64,000 bases of DNA from Acetobacter fallax (GCF_011516735.1 NZ_WOSX01000008.1:57424-121423); one strand, 5' to 3'; shown: positions 48,076-57,764, counted from the first letter of the stretch. Made by a program: numbers and translations. The notes: a model not told the origin generated them from the sequence alone.

Positions 48076-49269
48076 TCAGGCAGCCACACCAGCCAGCGCC
48101 GCCCCGATCCACTCCAGATTCCGCCGCCGCAAATGCCCGTAATTGTAAAACCCGATCCGCTCCGGCCGAAGCTCCGCAAGCGCCGCCACCATTCCGCAAA
48201 ACGCCCCCTCCGAGGCATAATCAATCCCCGCAGGCCGCAAAACCCCACCAAACTGCTCAGCCCCGCCCGCCATCTCCATAACTGACAGGGCCGTCGAGAT
48301 ATTCGCCGCCGGATCACGGTCATACAAACAGACCTCCAGCCCGTCACACACACCTGAGAATGCCGCGAAATCGCTCCCCTCAAGCCAGGACAGCGCCGGA
48401 TCAGCCTGCACCGAAGGAATCACCCGCAACGACGCATCCTCCCGCATCGCCGCCCGGATTTCCGCCACCAGTCCGGTCACAACATCACACCGCCAGCGAA
48501 CGAACGACCGGAAATCGTCATCCCGCACAAGCATCAGCGTGAGCCACGACAGACCCGATCCCGCCGGCGCATCACAGGGCCGCTCAAGATATCCCGAAAC
48601 AAGCCCCTGAAGCCGCCGCTGCACCGCCTCAATATCAACCCCGGCCTCCCGCGCCGAAACCTGACACGACTCACAAAAACAGAGCCCCAGCAGCGCATCC
48701 AGCCATTGCGTCGATCCGATCAGCGCCATCTCATGATGATACCCATGCTGATAAGGCAGCCACCCCGGCGTCTCAATCACAAGTCCCTTCACCGGATACC
48801 GAAAACTCGTGTCCCGACAAAGTGCAATCGCATACTCCCGTACATCCGGATTCGCCGGACACAGACTGTAAGGATACCGGTCGCCGAAAAGATTGCGGCA
48901 GCACGCCTCAGGATGCGCCACCCCCTGCGCCGTATTGTGCAGCAACACCATCCACGCCGTCACATCCAGCCCGACGGAGGCATATGTCTCAAACACATCC
49001 GTCTCAGCCGCCAGGCGGCTCATAAGAGGCCTGATCCGGCCAAACGCTTTCGCATCCGCCCGCGTATAAACAACCCCGTCCTCAGGAAAATACACACGCG
49101 CCCCGCGCGCCTGCGGACGGAGAAACTTCCCCGTATGATACGCCCCCGCAATCGTCAGATCATTCAGCCCGAGATCACGCGCAAACGCGCCAAACTCCGC
49201 CGGATCAGCCTGCTCAGCCAGATCCCATGGATAAAGATAAAGCGCACGCGAAGACAGGGGAGGGGACAT
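48076..49269 (-). CDS. Uncharacterised TIM-barrel-like protein, possible glycoside-hydrolase relative
   Basis: 397 residues from ATG 49269; the longer frame from 49329 has an odd hydrophobic start. No signal peptide. The sequence has alternating strands and helices with segments seen in uncharacterised glycosidase-like barrels: DLGLNDLTIAGAYHTGKFLR, VKGLVIETPGW, then GLCFCESCQVSAREAG (a CxCxxC cluster that may bind metal) and ending RIGFYNYGHLRRRNLEWI. I cannot assign a reaction. It is paired with a LysR gene. Confidence 0.6.
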   Translation of the reverse strand: MSPPLSSRALYLYPWDLAEQADPAEFGAFARDLGLNDLTIAGAYHTGKFLRPQARGARVYFPEDGVVYTRADAKAFGRIRPLMSRLAAETDVFETYASVGLDVTAWMVLLHNTAQGVAHPEACCRNLFGDRYPYSLCPANPDVREYAIALCRDTSFRYPVKGLVIETPGWLPYQHGYHHEMALIGSTQWLDALLGLCFCESCQVSAREAGVDIEAVQRRLQGLVSGYLERPCDAPAGSGLSWLTLMLVRDDDFRSFVRWRCDVVTGLVAEIRAAMREDASLRVIPSVQADPALSWLEGSDFAAFSGVCDGLEVCLYDRDPAANISTALSVMEMAGGAEQFGGVLRPAGIDYASEGAFCGMVAALAELRPERIGFYNYGHLRRRNLEWIGAALAGVAA

Positions 49270-49483
49270 CAAAACAAACCCGGAGCAGTTCAGAGCAAAG
49301 ATGAAACCGAAATAACGTTCCCAGATCATGACACACCCGGCACGACCTCGTCACGGTGCATAACCAGATGCATGACCGCCAGACGCCTCATTCCCGAAGC
49401 CGGTCTTCAACCCATAATCCCCCCGACGGAAATACGGTAGTGAACGGTCGCCCCGGATCATGCCCTTTCGCCAGCCGACCTTA

Positions 49484-49915
49484 TCAGATCAGCGACGCAG
49501 GCCAGCGGCAGCGATCCAGACTGATGCGGTTTTTATCGTCGAACACCACACCTTCCTGTTCCAGCAAGCGCCGCTGAACGGCGTCCTGACCTTGTCTTGA
49601 TGACGCACAGGACACCTCACCTTTCGCGTTGACGATGCGGTGCCATGGGATTTTTGCCATGGGGTCAGTATTGCGAAGAACATGACCAACCAGGCGGGCG
49701 CGACCTGGCAGCCCGGCCATGGCGGCGATCTGTCCGTATGTGGCCACCCAGCCGGCAGGAATGCAGGCCACAGCGGCGCGGATCGCCTCTGCGGCCTCTT
49801 CACGGTGACGAGAATATCCAGGTGGAATGATGGAAATGTTCCCAGAGCTTTGTGGCGTTTCCGAGTTTAGAATCTCTTTCAAAATCAGGGAATGCCACCG
49901 GTTCGGATCATTCAC
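49484..49915 (-). CDS. Alkyltransferase-like protein (ATL), DNA-repair signalling
   Basis: 143 residues. The DNA-binding half of O6-alkylguanine alkyltransferases is present: VACIPAGWVATYGQIAAMAG (HTH), RARLVGHVLRNT and IPWHRIVNAKGEV. In true alkyltransferases the active-site motif is PCHR; here Cys is replaced by Trp (PWHR). This is the mark of ATL proteins, which bind alkylated guanine without removing the group and direct it to nucleotide excision repair. The first 35 residues are not part of the fold and the start is uncertain. Confidence 0.88.
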   Translation of the reverse strand: MNDPNRWHSLILKEILNSETPQSSGNISIIPPGYSRHREEAAEAIRAAVACIPAGWVATYGQIAAMAGLPGRARLVGHVLRNTDPMAKIPWHRIVNAKGEVSCASSRQGQDAVQRRLLEQEGVVFDDKNRISLDRCRWPASLI

Positions 49916-50010
49916 GGGGCTCTGCCCCGTCCCCCGGCAGGAGGCATGGCCTCCTGCGCCTCGCTTTAAGTGAACAAATCAGGGCCAGAGGAACTGCGTT
50001 CCTCCGCTGA
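49913..50010. repeat. Dispersed intergenic repeat, copy 7
   Basis: ACGGGGCTCTGCCCCGTCCC, then CCGGCAGGAGGCATGGCCTC and CTGCGCC; further on AAATCAGGGCCAGAGG and a matching TCCTCCGCTGATTT. It lies between the ATL gene and the alcohol dehydrogenase gene. Confidence 0.6.
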
Positions 50011-50097
50011 TTTCAGGATGAAATTCCGGGAAAAAGAGGCTGACAGTGCTAAAAAACGTCGGCGCTGCCAGCAAAAAACACACCGAACACAGGCCCT

Positions 50098-51156
50098 TCA
50101 CGCAGCCGCCGGCATGGATGCCATATCGATCACAAACCGATACTTCACATCCGACCGGAGCATCCGCTCGTAAGCGCCCTCGATCTCCTCCATCCGGATC
50201 ATCTCGATATCCGCCGTAATCCCGTGCTCCCCACAGAAATCCAGCATCTCCTGCGTTTCCGGAATCCCCCCGATAATCGATCCGGCAAAATTTCGCCGCT
50301 TCATCAGCAGACTGAACACCGAAACCGGCAGCGGATCCTCCGGCGCCCCGACCTGCACCAGCGTCCCGTCCAGCTTCAGCAGATCGAGATACGCATTGAT
50401 GTCATGATTTGCCGCGACAGCATCGAGAATAAAGTCAAACCGCCCGCGCTCCTTCGCCATCGCATCAGGGTCTTTCGAGAGCACAACCTCATGCGCCCCC
50501 AGCCTGATTCCGTCAGCAATCTTCCCAGGAGACGTCGTGAACAGCACCACCTCAGCCCCAAGCGCCCGTGCAAACTTCACGCCCATATGGCCAAGACCGC
50601 CCAGCCCGACAACACCAACCCGCTGCCCCGGCCCAACCTTCCAGTGCCGCAACGGTGACCACGTCGTAATCCCCGCACACAGTAACGGTGCCGCAGCAGC
50701 CGGATCAAGCGTCTCCGGAACCTTCAGAACAAAGCCCTGATCGACAACAACTGCCTGCGAATACCCGCCAAACGTGATCCCGCGCCCGTGCCGGTCCTCG
50801 CCGTTATACGTGCCGACAAAGCCGACTTCGCAATATTGCTCCAACCCGCCCTTACAGCTCGCACAGTCGCGACAGGAATCAACCAGACACCCCACCCCGA
50901 CCAGATCGCCCTTGCCAAACCGCGTCACCGAAGACCCGACCCCGGCAACCCGGCCAACAATCTCGTGCCCCGGCACGCAGGGATAAACCGTGTTCCGCCA
51001 CTCATTACGCGCCTGATGCAGATCAGAATGACAGACGCCACAATAGAGAATATCGATCCGCACATCTTCCGGGCCAGTATCCCGACGCTCAAAAAAAAAC
51101 GGTTTCAGAGAAGCATCAGCCGCCGTCGCGGCATAACCAGAACATGAAAACATCAT
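50098..51156 (-). CDS. Zinc-dependent NAD(P)-alcohol dehydrogenase (YahK/cinnamyl-alcohol type)
   Basis: 352-residue medium-chain dehydrogenase that interconverts aldehydes and alcohols. The catalytic zinc site is CGVCHSD and PGHEIVGRV; the structural zinc loop is DSCRDCASCKGGLEQYC with four Cys; the coenzyme loop is VGVVGLGGLGHMGVKFA. The order fits the YahK branch, which usually prefers NADPH. It lies 20 bases downstream of the aldo-keto reductase gene, likely in one transcript. Confidence 0.93.
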   Translation of the reverse strand: MMFSCSGYAATAADASLKPFFFERRDTGPEDVRIDILYCGVCHSDLHQARNEWRNTVYPCVPGHEIVGRVAGVGSSVTRFGKGDLVGVGCLVDSCRDCASCKGGLEQYCEVGFVGTYNGEDRHGRGITFGGYSQAVVVDQGFVLKVPETLDPAAAAPLLCAGITTWSPLRHWKVGPGQRVGVVGLGGLGHMGVKFARALGAEVVLFTTSPGKIADGIRLGAHEVVLSKDPDAMAKERGRFDFILDAVAANHDINAYLDLLKLDGTLVQVGAPEDPLPVSVFSLLMKRRNFAGSIIGGIPETQEMLDFCGEHGITADIEMIRMEEIEGAYERMLRSDVKYRFVIDMASMPAAA

Positions 51157-51176
51157 TCGATTCCTTCTTAATCCGT

Positions 51177-52232
51177 TCAGGAAGTTTTCGGCGGGGCACC
51201 CGCCACGGCTCCGGCACGATAAGCGGTCTGACGCTCAATCATCCACCCCGGATATTCCGCGGGCAAAGCGCTGACCTTATCCAGCGCCGCCATCTCGTCA
51301 TCCGATAAACTCACTGTCGCCGCCGCGATATTATCAGAAAGCTGCTCAGGATTCCGCGCCCCGACAATCACACTCGTCACAACCTTCTGATGCAGCAGCC
51401 ACGCCAGAGCAACCTGCGCCACGCTGCACCCATGCGCCTCCGCAACCGGACGCATTGCCTCAATCACATCAAACGCCCGATCGCGATCCACCGGTGGAAA
51501 ATCGAAATTCGCCCGCCGTCCGTCTCCCGAAACAGATGTCCCGTCCCGATGATACTTCCCCGACAGCAACCCGCCCGCCAGCGGGCTCCACACCATCAGC
51601 CCGACCTGTTCGGACAGCAGCATCGGCACCAGCTCCCGCTCCAGATCCCGTCCCGCAATCGTGTAATACGCCTGCAAAGACCGCAGCGGCGCCAGATTCT
51701 TCCTCTCCGCAATCCCGAGTGCCTTCGCAATCTGCCACGCCGCCCAGTTCGACACGCCCACATACCGGACGTCCCCGCTGCGAACGAGTGTATCAAGCGC
51801 TTCCATCGTCTCCTCAACCGGTGTCAGCGGATCAACCCCGTGAATCTGATAAAGATCGATGTGGTCAAGCTGCAACCGTTTCAGACTGGCCCGCGCCTGC
51901 GCCAGAATATGCGCCCGTGACGCTCCCCGCGCATTCACCCCGTCGCCCATCGGCCCCAGAACCTTCGTCGCCACAACAACATCGTCGCGTGCAACACCAA
52001 GATTCCGCAAAGCCTGCCCGGTAATCTGCTCGGACAGACCGCCGGAATAAACATTCGCCGTGTCAATAAAATTGATGCCCGCATCAAGCGCCGTGCGAAC
52101 CAGATCATCCGCCGCCTGCTGCTGCAGATCACCAATCTGCGCCCAGATGCCGGCGCCACCGCCAAACGTCATGGTGCCGAGACACAGCTCGGAAACCAGC
52201 AGCCCCGTCTGGCCTAAAGGATTGTATTTCAT
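51177..52232 (-). CDS. Aldo/keto reductase
   Basis: 351-residue TIM-barrel NADPH reductase. The catalytic tetrad is visible: Asp in FIDTANVYSGG with Tyr four residues on, Lys in VVATKVLGPMG, and His in DLYQIHGVD. The C-terminal NADPH segment reads SVIVGARNPEQLSDN. Such enzymes reduce small aldehydes and ketones. It is first of the pair with the alcohol dehydrogenase and is divergent from an AraC-type gene, an arrangement like yqhC-yqhD-dkgA in E. coli, where the regulator responds to toxic aldehydes. Confidence 0.93.
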   Translation of the reverse strand: MKYNPLGQTGLLVSELCLGTMTFGGGAGIWAQIGDLQQQAADDLVRTALDAGINFIDTANVYSGGLSEQITGQALRNLGVARDDVVVATKVLGPMGDGVNARGASRAHILAQARASLKRLQLDHIDLYQIHGVDPLTPVEETMEALDTLVRSGDVRYVGVSNWAAWQIAKALGIAERKNLAPLRSLQAYYTIAGRDLERELVPMLLSEQVGLMVWSPLAGGLLSGKYHRDGTSVSGDGRRANFDFPPVDRDRAFDVIEAMRPVAEAHGCSVAQVALAWLLHQKVVTSVIVGARNPEQLSDNIAAATVSLSDDEMAALDKVSALPAEYPGWMIERQTAYRAGAVAGAPPKTS

Positions 52233-52609
52233 GGATCGCTCCTCCGTCAGAAATCGCCGGACATGCGAACCTGAACAATCCGGTCAGCACACATCACAGC
52301 GAATCAACTCTGCCTGCCACAGAGTGCCGCCATATCCTCGGTCGGGGTAGCGAAATCCAATCCCGTTCTTGCCCGATTCAATCACAGAGACGATAACAGG
52401 CCCGTTCCATGCTTTACACCCGCCCGGACACATGGTCTCCCTGCTGACCATGAAAGAGCCCGCCAGACAGACAGGGACACAACCCCGGGCGCTCCATCCC
52501 GATGCCCCGTCGCGCCTACCCGATGCCAGTCATTTCCGCGACAATCGCGAAGACGCAGAGACCTGCCTGTCACTCGTCCTTTCGCGCCACAAGTGAGAGA
52601 TCTCCCGAG

Positions 52610-53524
52610 ATGCCGTCAGCCCTCTCCACCCTCCGCGAAACCATCCTCCGCCACGCCAGTGAAGCGCACACACAAACCACGCTCCCCGGTCTCTCTCTGT
52701 TTCGCACCGAATGCCAGACCCAGCCCGTTGACTGCATTTACAAGCCCCGCCTCTGCATCATCGTCCAGGGCAGCAAACAGGTCGTCGTCGGTGATCGCAT
52801 TTTCACCTACGATGCCGAAAAATACCTGATCGCCACCGTTGATCTCCCCGTCACCGGCTGCGTTACCCAGGCAACTCCCGAAAGCCCTTACCTCTCCCTG
52901 AGCCTCGATCTCGATCCCGCCGACATCGCCTCGCTCCTTCTCTCCACAGGTGCCACACCACCGGAAACCCACACAGCCCCCGGTCTCGCCGTCAGCACCC
53001 TCACGGAAGATCTCCTCTGCCCGATGGCCCGGCTAACCACCCTGCTTGATACCCCGGACGACATCCCCGTCCTCGCGCCTCTGATCAAAAAGGAAGTGGC
53101 CTACCGCCTCCTGCAGGGAGAACAGGGCGCCCTGCTGCGACAAATCGCTCTCGCCGACAGCTATCTTTCACAAATAAGCCGCGCCATCGCCTGGATACGC
53201 GATCACTACGCCAGAGCCTTCGATATCGACACCGTCGCAAAAATCGCTGGCATGAGCACACCCTCTTTCTACCGCCACTTCCGCGCCGTCACCATGATGA
53301 GCCCCCTGCAATACCGAACCCGAATCCGTCTGCAGGAAGCCAGAAAACGCCTGCTGACAGACGGAGAAGACGCCGCCGAAGCCGGCTTCGCCGTCGGCTA
53401 CGAAAGCCCCTCCCAGTTCAGCCGCGATTACCGCCGCCTCTTCGGCTCACCTCCCGCCCGTGATGCCGCCAGACTGAGAGCAACCACAGCACCGGAACTG
53501 TCAGGCATCCCGGCAGATCTGTAA
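52610..53524 (+). CDS. AraC-family transcriptional regulator, YqhC-like
   Basis: 304 residues from ATG 52610; the longer frame from 52502 has no ribosome binding site. The N-terminal AraC_N sensor domain includes CIYKPRLCIIVQGSKQVVVG. The C-terminal domain has two HTHs: DIDTVAKIAGMSTPSFYRHF, then SPLQYRTRIRLQEARKRLL and VGYESPSQFSRDYRRLFG. It is divergent from the aldo-keto reductase/alcohol dehydrogenase pair and probably activates it in response to aldehydes; this is inference from gene order. Confidence 0.9.
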   Translation: MPSALSTLRETILRHASEAHTQTTLPGLSLFRTECQTQPVDCIYKPRLCIIVQGSKQVVVGDRIFTYDAEKYLIATVDLPVTGCVTQATPESPYLSLSLDLDPADIASLLLSTGATPPETHTAPGLAVSTLTEDLLCPMARLTTLLDTPDDIPVLAPLIKKEVAYRLLQGEQGALLRQIALADSYLSQISRAIAWIRDHYARAFDIDTVAKIAGMSTPSFYRHFRAVTMMSPLQYRTRIRLQEARKRLLTDGEDAAEAGFAVGYESPSQFSRDYRRLFGSPPARDAARLRATTAPELSGIPADL

Positions 53525-53677
53525 CCATCGGCGCATCACAAAAAATTGCGACACACCCGATGCGAAATATGATTGATAAAAAACCTGATTATTACGTAGT
53601 TCTTCAAACTATAAAAACAACAAACAGGCACACGTCACAAACCGGAAGGTGATGCACACAGCCTGAAGGACCATGTC

Positions 53678-54466
53678 ATGACCTCACGACGCTTTGTCCT
53701 GTCCTCCGGTCTCGGCATAGCCGGACTGACCAGTCTCGCAATGGGCTCCGGGCGCCTCCAGGCAGCACAGGCCGCTTCGCCGGCATCCGTCATCCCCCCG
53801 CTTCCCGTGCCCGCCCTGCCTGTAGCCGGACAAAACGCCATCTTCCCCGTGCGGAGAGTTTACTGCGTCGGGCGGAACTACCTCGCGCATATCAAAGAAC
53901 TGAATCACGACACACGAGAACCCCCGTTTTTCTTCCAGAAAGCACGGGACATGCTGGTTCAGAATAACGCCGCCATCCCATATCCGACGCTCACTCATGA
54001 TTACGAGCACGAAATCGAACTCGTGCTCGCCATGAAATCCGGCGGAATGAACATTCCCGTATCAGACGCGGAGAATCACATCTATGGCTACGCAGTCGGC
54101 CTGGATATGACCCGACGCGATCTCCAGAAACAGGCCCAGGAAAAGCGCCAGCCATGGGAAGCCGGAAAATCGTTCGACAACGCCGCGCCATGTGGCAGCA
54201 TTGTCCCCGTGACGAAGTCAGGTCACCTGAACAAAGGCCGTATCCATCTTGAACTGAACGGACAGACCGCCGCCGACGGCAACCTGGAGGATATGATCTG
54301 GAGCCCGGCGGAGATCATCGCCCACCTCTCCACAGCATTTGAGATCGCGGCAGGTGACCTGATCTATACCGGCACCCCACGCGCCGTCGGAAAAGTCAGC
54401 CCCGGCGATAAGCTGGCCGCCCATATCGACGGTCTGCCTTCCCTCCGGATCAGCATCCTGTCCTGA
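53678..54466 (+). CDS. Fumarylacetoacetate hydrolase-family protein with a Tat signal
   Basis: 262 residues. The N-terminus, SRRFVLSSGLGIAGLTSLAM, is a twin-arginine export signal. The mature domain has the metal-site motifs of the FAH fold: YCVGRNYLAHIKELN, YEHEIELVLAMKSGG with the Glu ligands, GYAVGLDMTRRDLQ and LIYTGTPRAVGKVSPGD. Members act on 2-oxo-acid enols (hydrolase, decarboxylase or isomerase) and are normally cytosolic, so export is unusual. The preceding AT-rich 100 bases look like its promoter. Confidence 0.88.
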   Translation: MTSRRFVLSSGLGIAGLTSLAMGSGRLQAAQAASPASVIPPLPVPALPVAGQNAIFPVRRVYCVGRNYLAHIKELNHDTREPPFFFQKARDMLVQNNAAIPYPTLTHDYEHEIELVLAMKSGGMNIPVSDAENHIYGYAVGLDMTRRDLQKQAQEKRQPWEAGKSFDNAAPCGSIVPVTKSGHLNKGRIHLELNGQTAADGNLEDMIWSPAEIIAHLSTAFEIAAGDLIYTGTPRAVGKVSPGDKLAAHIDGLPSLRISILS

Positions 54467-54494
54467 TCCCCCGAAACATCATGATCCCATCGGA

Positions 54495-56168
54495 TCACTT
54501 CCGCTCCTGCTCCGTCTCCGCCCGAACCCCGGCAAACTCCGATCCCGTCTTCCACTGCGGCCAGTCATGCGAAAACGCCATCCTGCGTCCCACCGCATAA
54601 ACCAGCGCCGCATCCTCGGCCGCTCCACGCAGATCCCATGACGCGCTCCAGGAATCACACGCCTGGTGATAGCATTTCATGTAAGCCTGCAACCACGCAT
54701 CCCCCGCCGGAACACCGCCCGTCACAAGATCATACGCCCCCGCCATGTCCATCACCGCCACAACCGGAACCCCGGCCCGTGCAAACGGCAGATGATCCGC
54801 CCGGTAAAACGCCCCGCGCTCCGGCTTCGCCTCAGGCTGCATAACGCGCCCCTGATCCCGCGCTCCGGTCACCAGATCATCCTGTAACGTGTCCTGGCCA
54901 GCCCCGATCACAAACGCATTATGTGCCGGTCCCGCCATCTGCAACACATCGATCGTGAAATTGGCAGCCGTTTTCGCAAGCGGCGCCAGCGGATGCGCCA
55001 CATACCACGTCGAGCCCAGTAGCCCGCGCTCCTCCGCCGTCCACGCCGCAAACATCACCGTCCGCTCCGGCACCGGTCCCGCCCGATACGCCCGCGCAAT
55101 CTCCAGAACCGCCGCAATCCCCGATCCGTCATCAATCGCGCCCGGCCGCATCACCGTCCTGCCAGACGCATCCCGGCTCACCCCGAACGCATCCCAGTGC
55201 GCCCCATACATCACAGTCTCATCAGGATATTTCGCACCCGTGATCTTCCCGATCACGTTATGACTCTGCAACCGGGCCACCGAAACCGGCACATCCACCG
55301 TCAGCCCCATGCCCTTCAGCACAACAGGCTTAAATCCGGGATCACGCGCCTTCACCCGCAACGTAGCCAGATCAAGCCCCGCCCGGGCAAACAGCCGCGC
55401 CGCCGCATCGCCCTCAAGCCACCCCTGCACCGAAACCGGTTTCTCCGCGCTATCATCGCGAACAATGTCAAACGCCTCCTGACCCGGCGCAATCACCGTC
55501 GACCACGGATAAGACGCCCCCGGCGTGTCATGAACAATCAGCGCCGCCACCGCCCCCCGACGCGCCGCCTCTTCATATTTATAGGTCCAGCGGCCATAAT
55601 ACGTCATCGTCCTGCCGCCAAACCGACCGGCGACAGCCTCTCCCGGCTGAGCATCGAAATCCGGATCATTGACGAGAAAAACAGCAACTTTTCCCTTCAG
55701 ATCAACGCCCTTATAGTCATCCCACTTCCGCTCCGGCGCATGAACCCCATACCCGACAAATACCAGCGGCACTCCCTCGATCTGAATCCGCTCATTCGGT
55801 AAAAGCGTCGAAAGATAAATGTCTTTCCCCGGAATCAGCGCCGTCGATGAGCCATCCATGGTCACCTCAAGCCGTGACGGCGCCCCAACCCGCGTCCGCA
55901 GTAACGGAACCGCCTGCGTCCAGCCGCCGTTCTCTCCGCCCGGCTCCAGCCCGATCGCCTGATACTGCGCAATAATCCACGCAACCGACTTCTCCTCGCC
56001 CGCCGTCGCCGGCGATCGCCCCTCAAAAGCAGGCGACGCCAGAACCTTAATCGCCGCCGACATCCGCGCCGGATCAATCGGCGCCCACGGCTCCGCCGCC
56101 CGCACAACCCCCGGCACCGCACACATCACAAACGGCAGCACGGCCATCAGCGGACGACGAAAAACCAT
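54495..56168 (-). CDS. Secreted M28-family metallopeptidase with PA domain
   Basis: 557 residues from ATG 56168 with a signal peptide ending at VRA. The protease-associated insert (about 130-280) is followed by the di-zinc catalytic domain: YGAHWDAFG (His, Asp), GAIDDGSGIAAVLEIA (bridging Asp), TAEERGLLGS (catalytic Glu pair) and ADHLPFARAGVP (last His). Such enzymes are aminopeptidases or related exopeptidases of the periplasm. It is convergent with the FAH-family gene. Confidence 0.92.
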   Translation of the reverse strand: MVFRRPLMAVLPFVMCAVPGVVRAAEPWAPIDPARMSAAIKVLASPAFEGRSPATAGEEKSVAWIIAQYQAIGLEPGGENGGWTQAVPLLRTRVGAPSRLEVTMDGSSTALIPGKDIYLSTLLPNERIQIEGVPLVFVGYGVHAPERKWDDYKGVDLKGKVAVFLVNDPDFDAQPGEAVAGRFGGRTMTYYGRWTYKYEEAARRGAVAALIVHDTPGASYPWSTVIAPGQEAFDIVRDDSAEKPVSVQGWLEGDAAARLFARAGLDLATLRVKARDPGFKPVVLKGMGLTVDVPVSVARLQSHNVIGKITGAKYPDETVMYGAHWDAFGVSRDASGRTVMRPGAIDDGSGIAAVLEIARAYRAGPVPERTVMFAAWTAEERGLLGSTWYVAHPLAPLAKTAANFTIDVLQMAGPAHNAFVIGAGQDTLQDDLVTGARDQGRVMQPEAKPERGAFYRADHLPFARAGVPVVAVMDMAGAYDLVTGGVPAGDAWLQAYMKCYHQACDSWSASWDLRGAAEDAALVYAVGRRMAFSHDWPQWKTGSEFAGVRAETEQERK

Positions 56169-56214
56169 AAACCCTCTCCTCACTCAGCCAGGGCCGCACC
56201 CCAAAGCGTCGGCA

Positions 56215-56838
56215 TCAGCACAGTAAAACCGGCACATCCCCGGCCCGCCACGGCTCAAACCGCCTCATCGCCCGCCTAAATAATGACGACGCAACAAAGC
56301 CCTCAAGCCACCCTCGTACACAAGGCAAAGCCAGCCCATCAAACCACTCCGGCTCCACCGCCGCAAATTGCCGCACAAACGGCGCAACCGCCGCATCCGT
56401 CAGCCCAAAACGCTCCCCACACAAAAAACCACCCGAAAACCGCCCCTCCAGTTCCTCCAGAAACCTCATTCCCTCCGCCCGATGCTCAGCCGGATCACAC
56501 CCATACCGCGTAAAATACTTGTAGCGATCAAGATGAAACTTAAACGCCCCGTCACACCGCCCAACCAGCCCCAGATCCGCTCCCTCCAGCCACCCCTCCG
56601 GATCAGCACGCCCCAGAGCCCACAACATCACCTCCAGACTTTCCTCAATCACCACCCCATCCGGCAAAACCAGCACCGGAACCGTCCCTTTGGGCGACGC
56701 CGCCAGCATCGCCAGAGGCTTGTCCCGCAACACCACCTCCCGAACCTCAGCCCGAACGCCGCTAACCAGCAGAGCCAGCCGCGCCCGCATCGCATAAGGA
56801 CACCGCCGGAAACTGTAGAGAATCACGGCCCCCGTCAC
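56215..56838 (-). CDS. Glutathione S-transferase-like protein, Cys-type
   Basis: 207 residues from GTG 56838, which overlaps the LysR stop (GTGA). The N-terminal thioredoxin fold carries SFRRCPYAMRARLAL, with CPYA like Omega-class GSTs, then GTVPVLVLPDGVVIEESLEV (cis-Pro and Ser for glutathione). The helical C-terminal domain is complete. Omega-type GSTs act as thiol transferases or dehydroascorbate reductases. Coupling to the LysR gene suggests shared control. Confidence 0.88.
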   Translation of the reverse strand: MTGAVILYSFRRCPYAMRARLALLVSGVRAEVREVVLRDKPLAMLAASPKGTVPVLVLPDGVVIEESLEVMLWALGRADPEGWLEGADLGLVGRCDGAFKFHLDRYKYFTRYGCDPAEHRAEGMRFLEELEGRFSGGFLCGERFGLTDAAVAPFVRQFAAVEPEWFDGLALPCVRGWLEGFVASSLFRRAMRRFEPWRAGDVPVLLC

Positions 56839-57764
56839 CCGGCCTCCGCCTCCCACTCCCGACACGCCTCCCGCAACACCGTCACAAACCGGGCCACCAG
56901 CGGCGCATGCCGCCCCCGCAACACCGCAATCGCCAGCGAAGCCTTCGGCGCCGGTTCCTCAATCGGATGAAACGTCACACCCCCCGCATGAATCTGTGAC
57001 AAAGACTGCGGCACCACCGAAACCCCAAGCCCCGCCGCAACCAGCGGAACCGTCGCCGCAATCTGCGGCGCCTGCTGCCCCATCTTCGGCGTAAAGCCCG
57101 CATGCTGACACGCCGATAAAATCGCATCATGAAACCCCGGCCCAAGCTCACGGGGGAAAATGATCAGCGGCTCAGCCTCCAGCATCGAAAGCCGGATCGC
57201 ACCGCTCCCCGCATGCTCATGCCCGCTCGGCAACGCCGCAACCGTCGGCTCATCCAGCAGCGGATAAATCGCCAGATCCCGATCGTCCGTCACCGGAGGC
57301 CGAACAATCGCAACATCAACCCGCCGCTCATGCAAAGCCGCCGAAAGGGCAGGGGTGTTGCTCTCCTCAAACGACACCACCACCTCCGGCCACGCCTCGC
57401 GAAACCGCCGGATCGTCGATGGAATGATCGGCAGTAGCGAAACCGCCCCCGCCAGACCGACCCGCAAATGCCCCCGCTCACCCCGCGCCATCCCGCTCGC
57501 CGTCGCAACAAACTCGTCCGACAGCGCCAGAATCGTCCGCGCCTGCTCCAGCAACGCCGCACCAATATCCGTGAGCACAACACCCCGTGTCAGCCGCTGA
57601 AACAGCGCCACCCCAAGATCTTTCTCAAACTGCCGGATCTGCTGGCTCAGCGGCGGCTGCTCCATCCCGAGAACGGCCGCCGCCCGCGTAAAACTCCCGC
57701 ATTCGGCAATCGCCACGAAATACCGTAATCTCCGCAGATCAACCGCGCGTTGCCATTCCATCAT
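56835..57764 (-). CDS. LysR-family transcriptional regulator
   Basis: 309 residues from ATG 57764 (57761 equally possible), with GATGAGGCG upstream. The HTH reads VAIAECGSFTRAAAVLGMEQ, then PPLSQQIRQFEKDLGVALFQ; the effector domain is complete. Its stop overlaps the GST start. It is divergent from glcDEF with 180 bases between the starts, so it is the natural candidate regulator of both the GST and glycolate oxidation. Confidence 0.92.
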   Translation of the reverse strand: MMEWQRAVDLRRLRYFVAIAECGSFTRAAAVLGMEQPPLSQQIRQFEKDLGVALFQRLTRGVVLTDIGAALLEQARTILALSDEFVATASGMARGERGHLRVGLAGAVSLLPIIPSTIRRFREAWPEVVVSFEESNTPALSAALHERRVDVAIVRPPVTDDRDLAIYPLLDEPTVAALPSGHEHAGSGAIRLSMLEAEPLIIFPRELGPGFHDAILSACQHAGFTPKMGQQAPQIAATVPLVAAGLGVSVVPQSLSQIHAGGVTFHPIEEPAPKASLAIAVLRGRHAPLVARFVTVLREACREWEAEAG

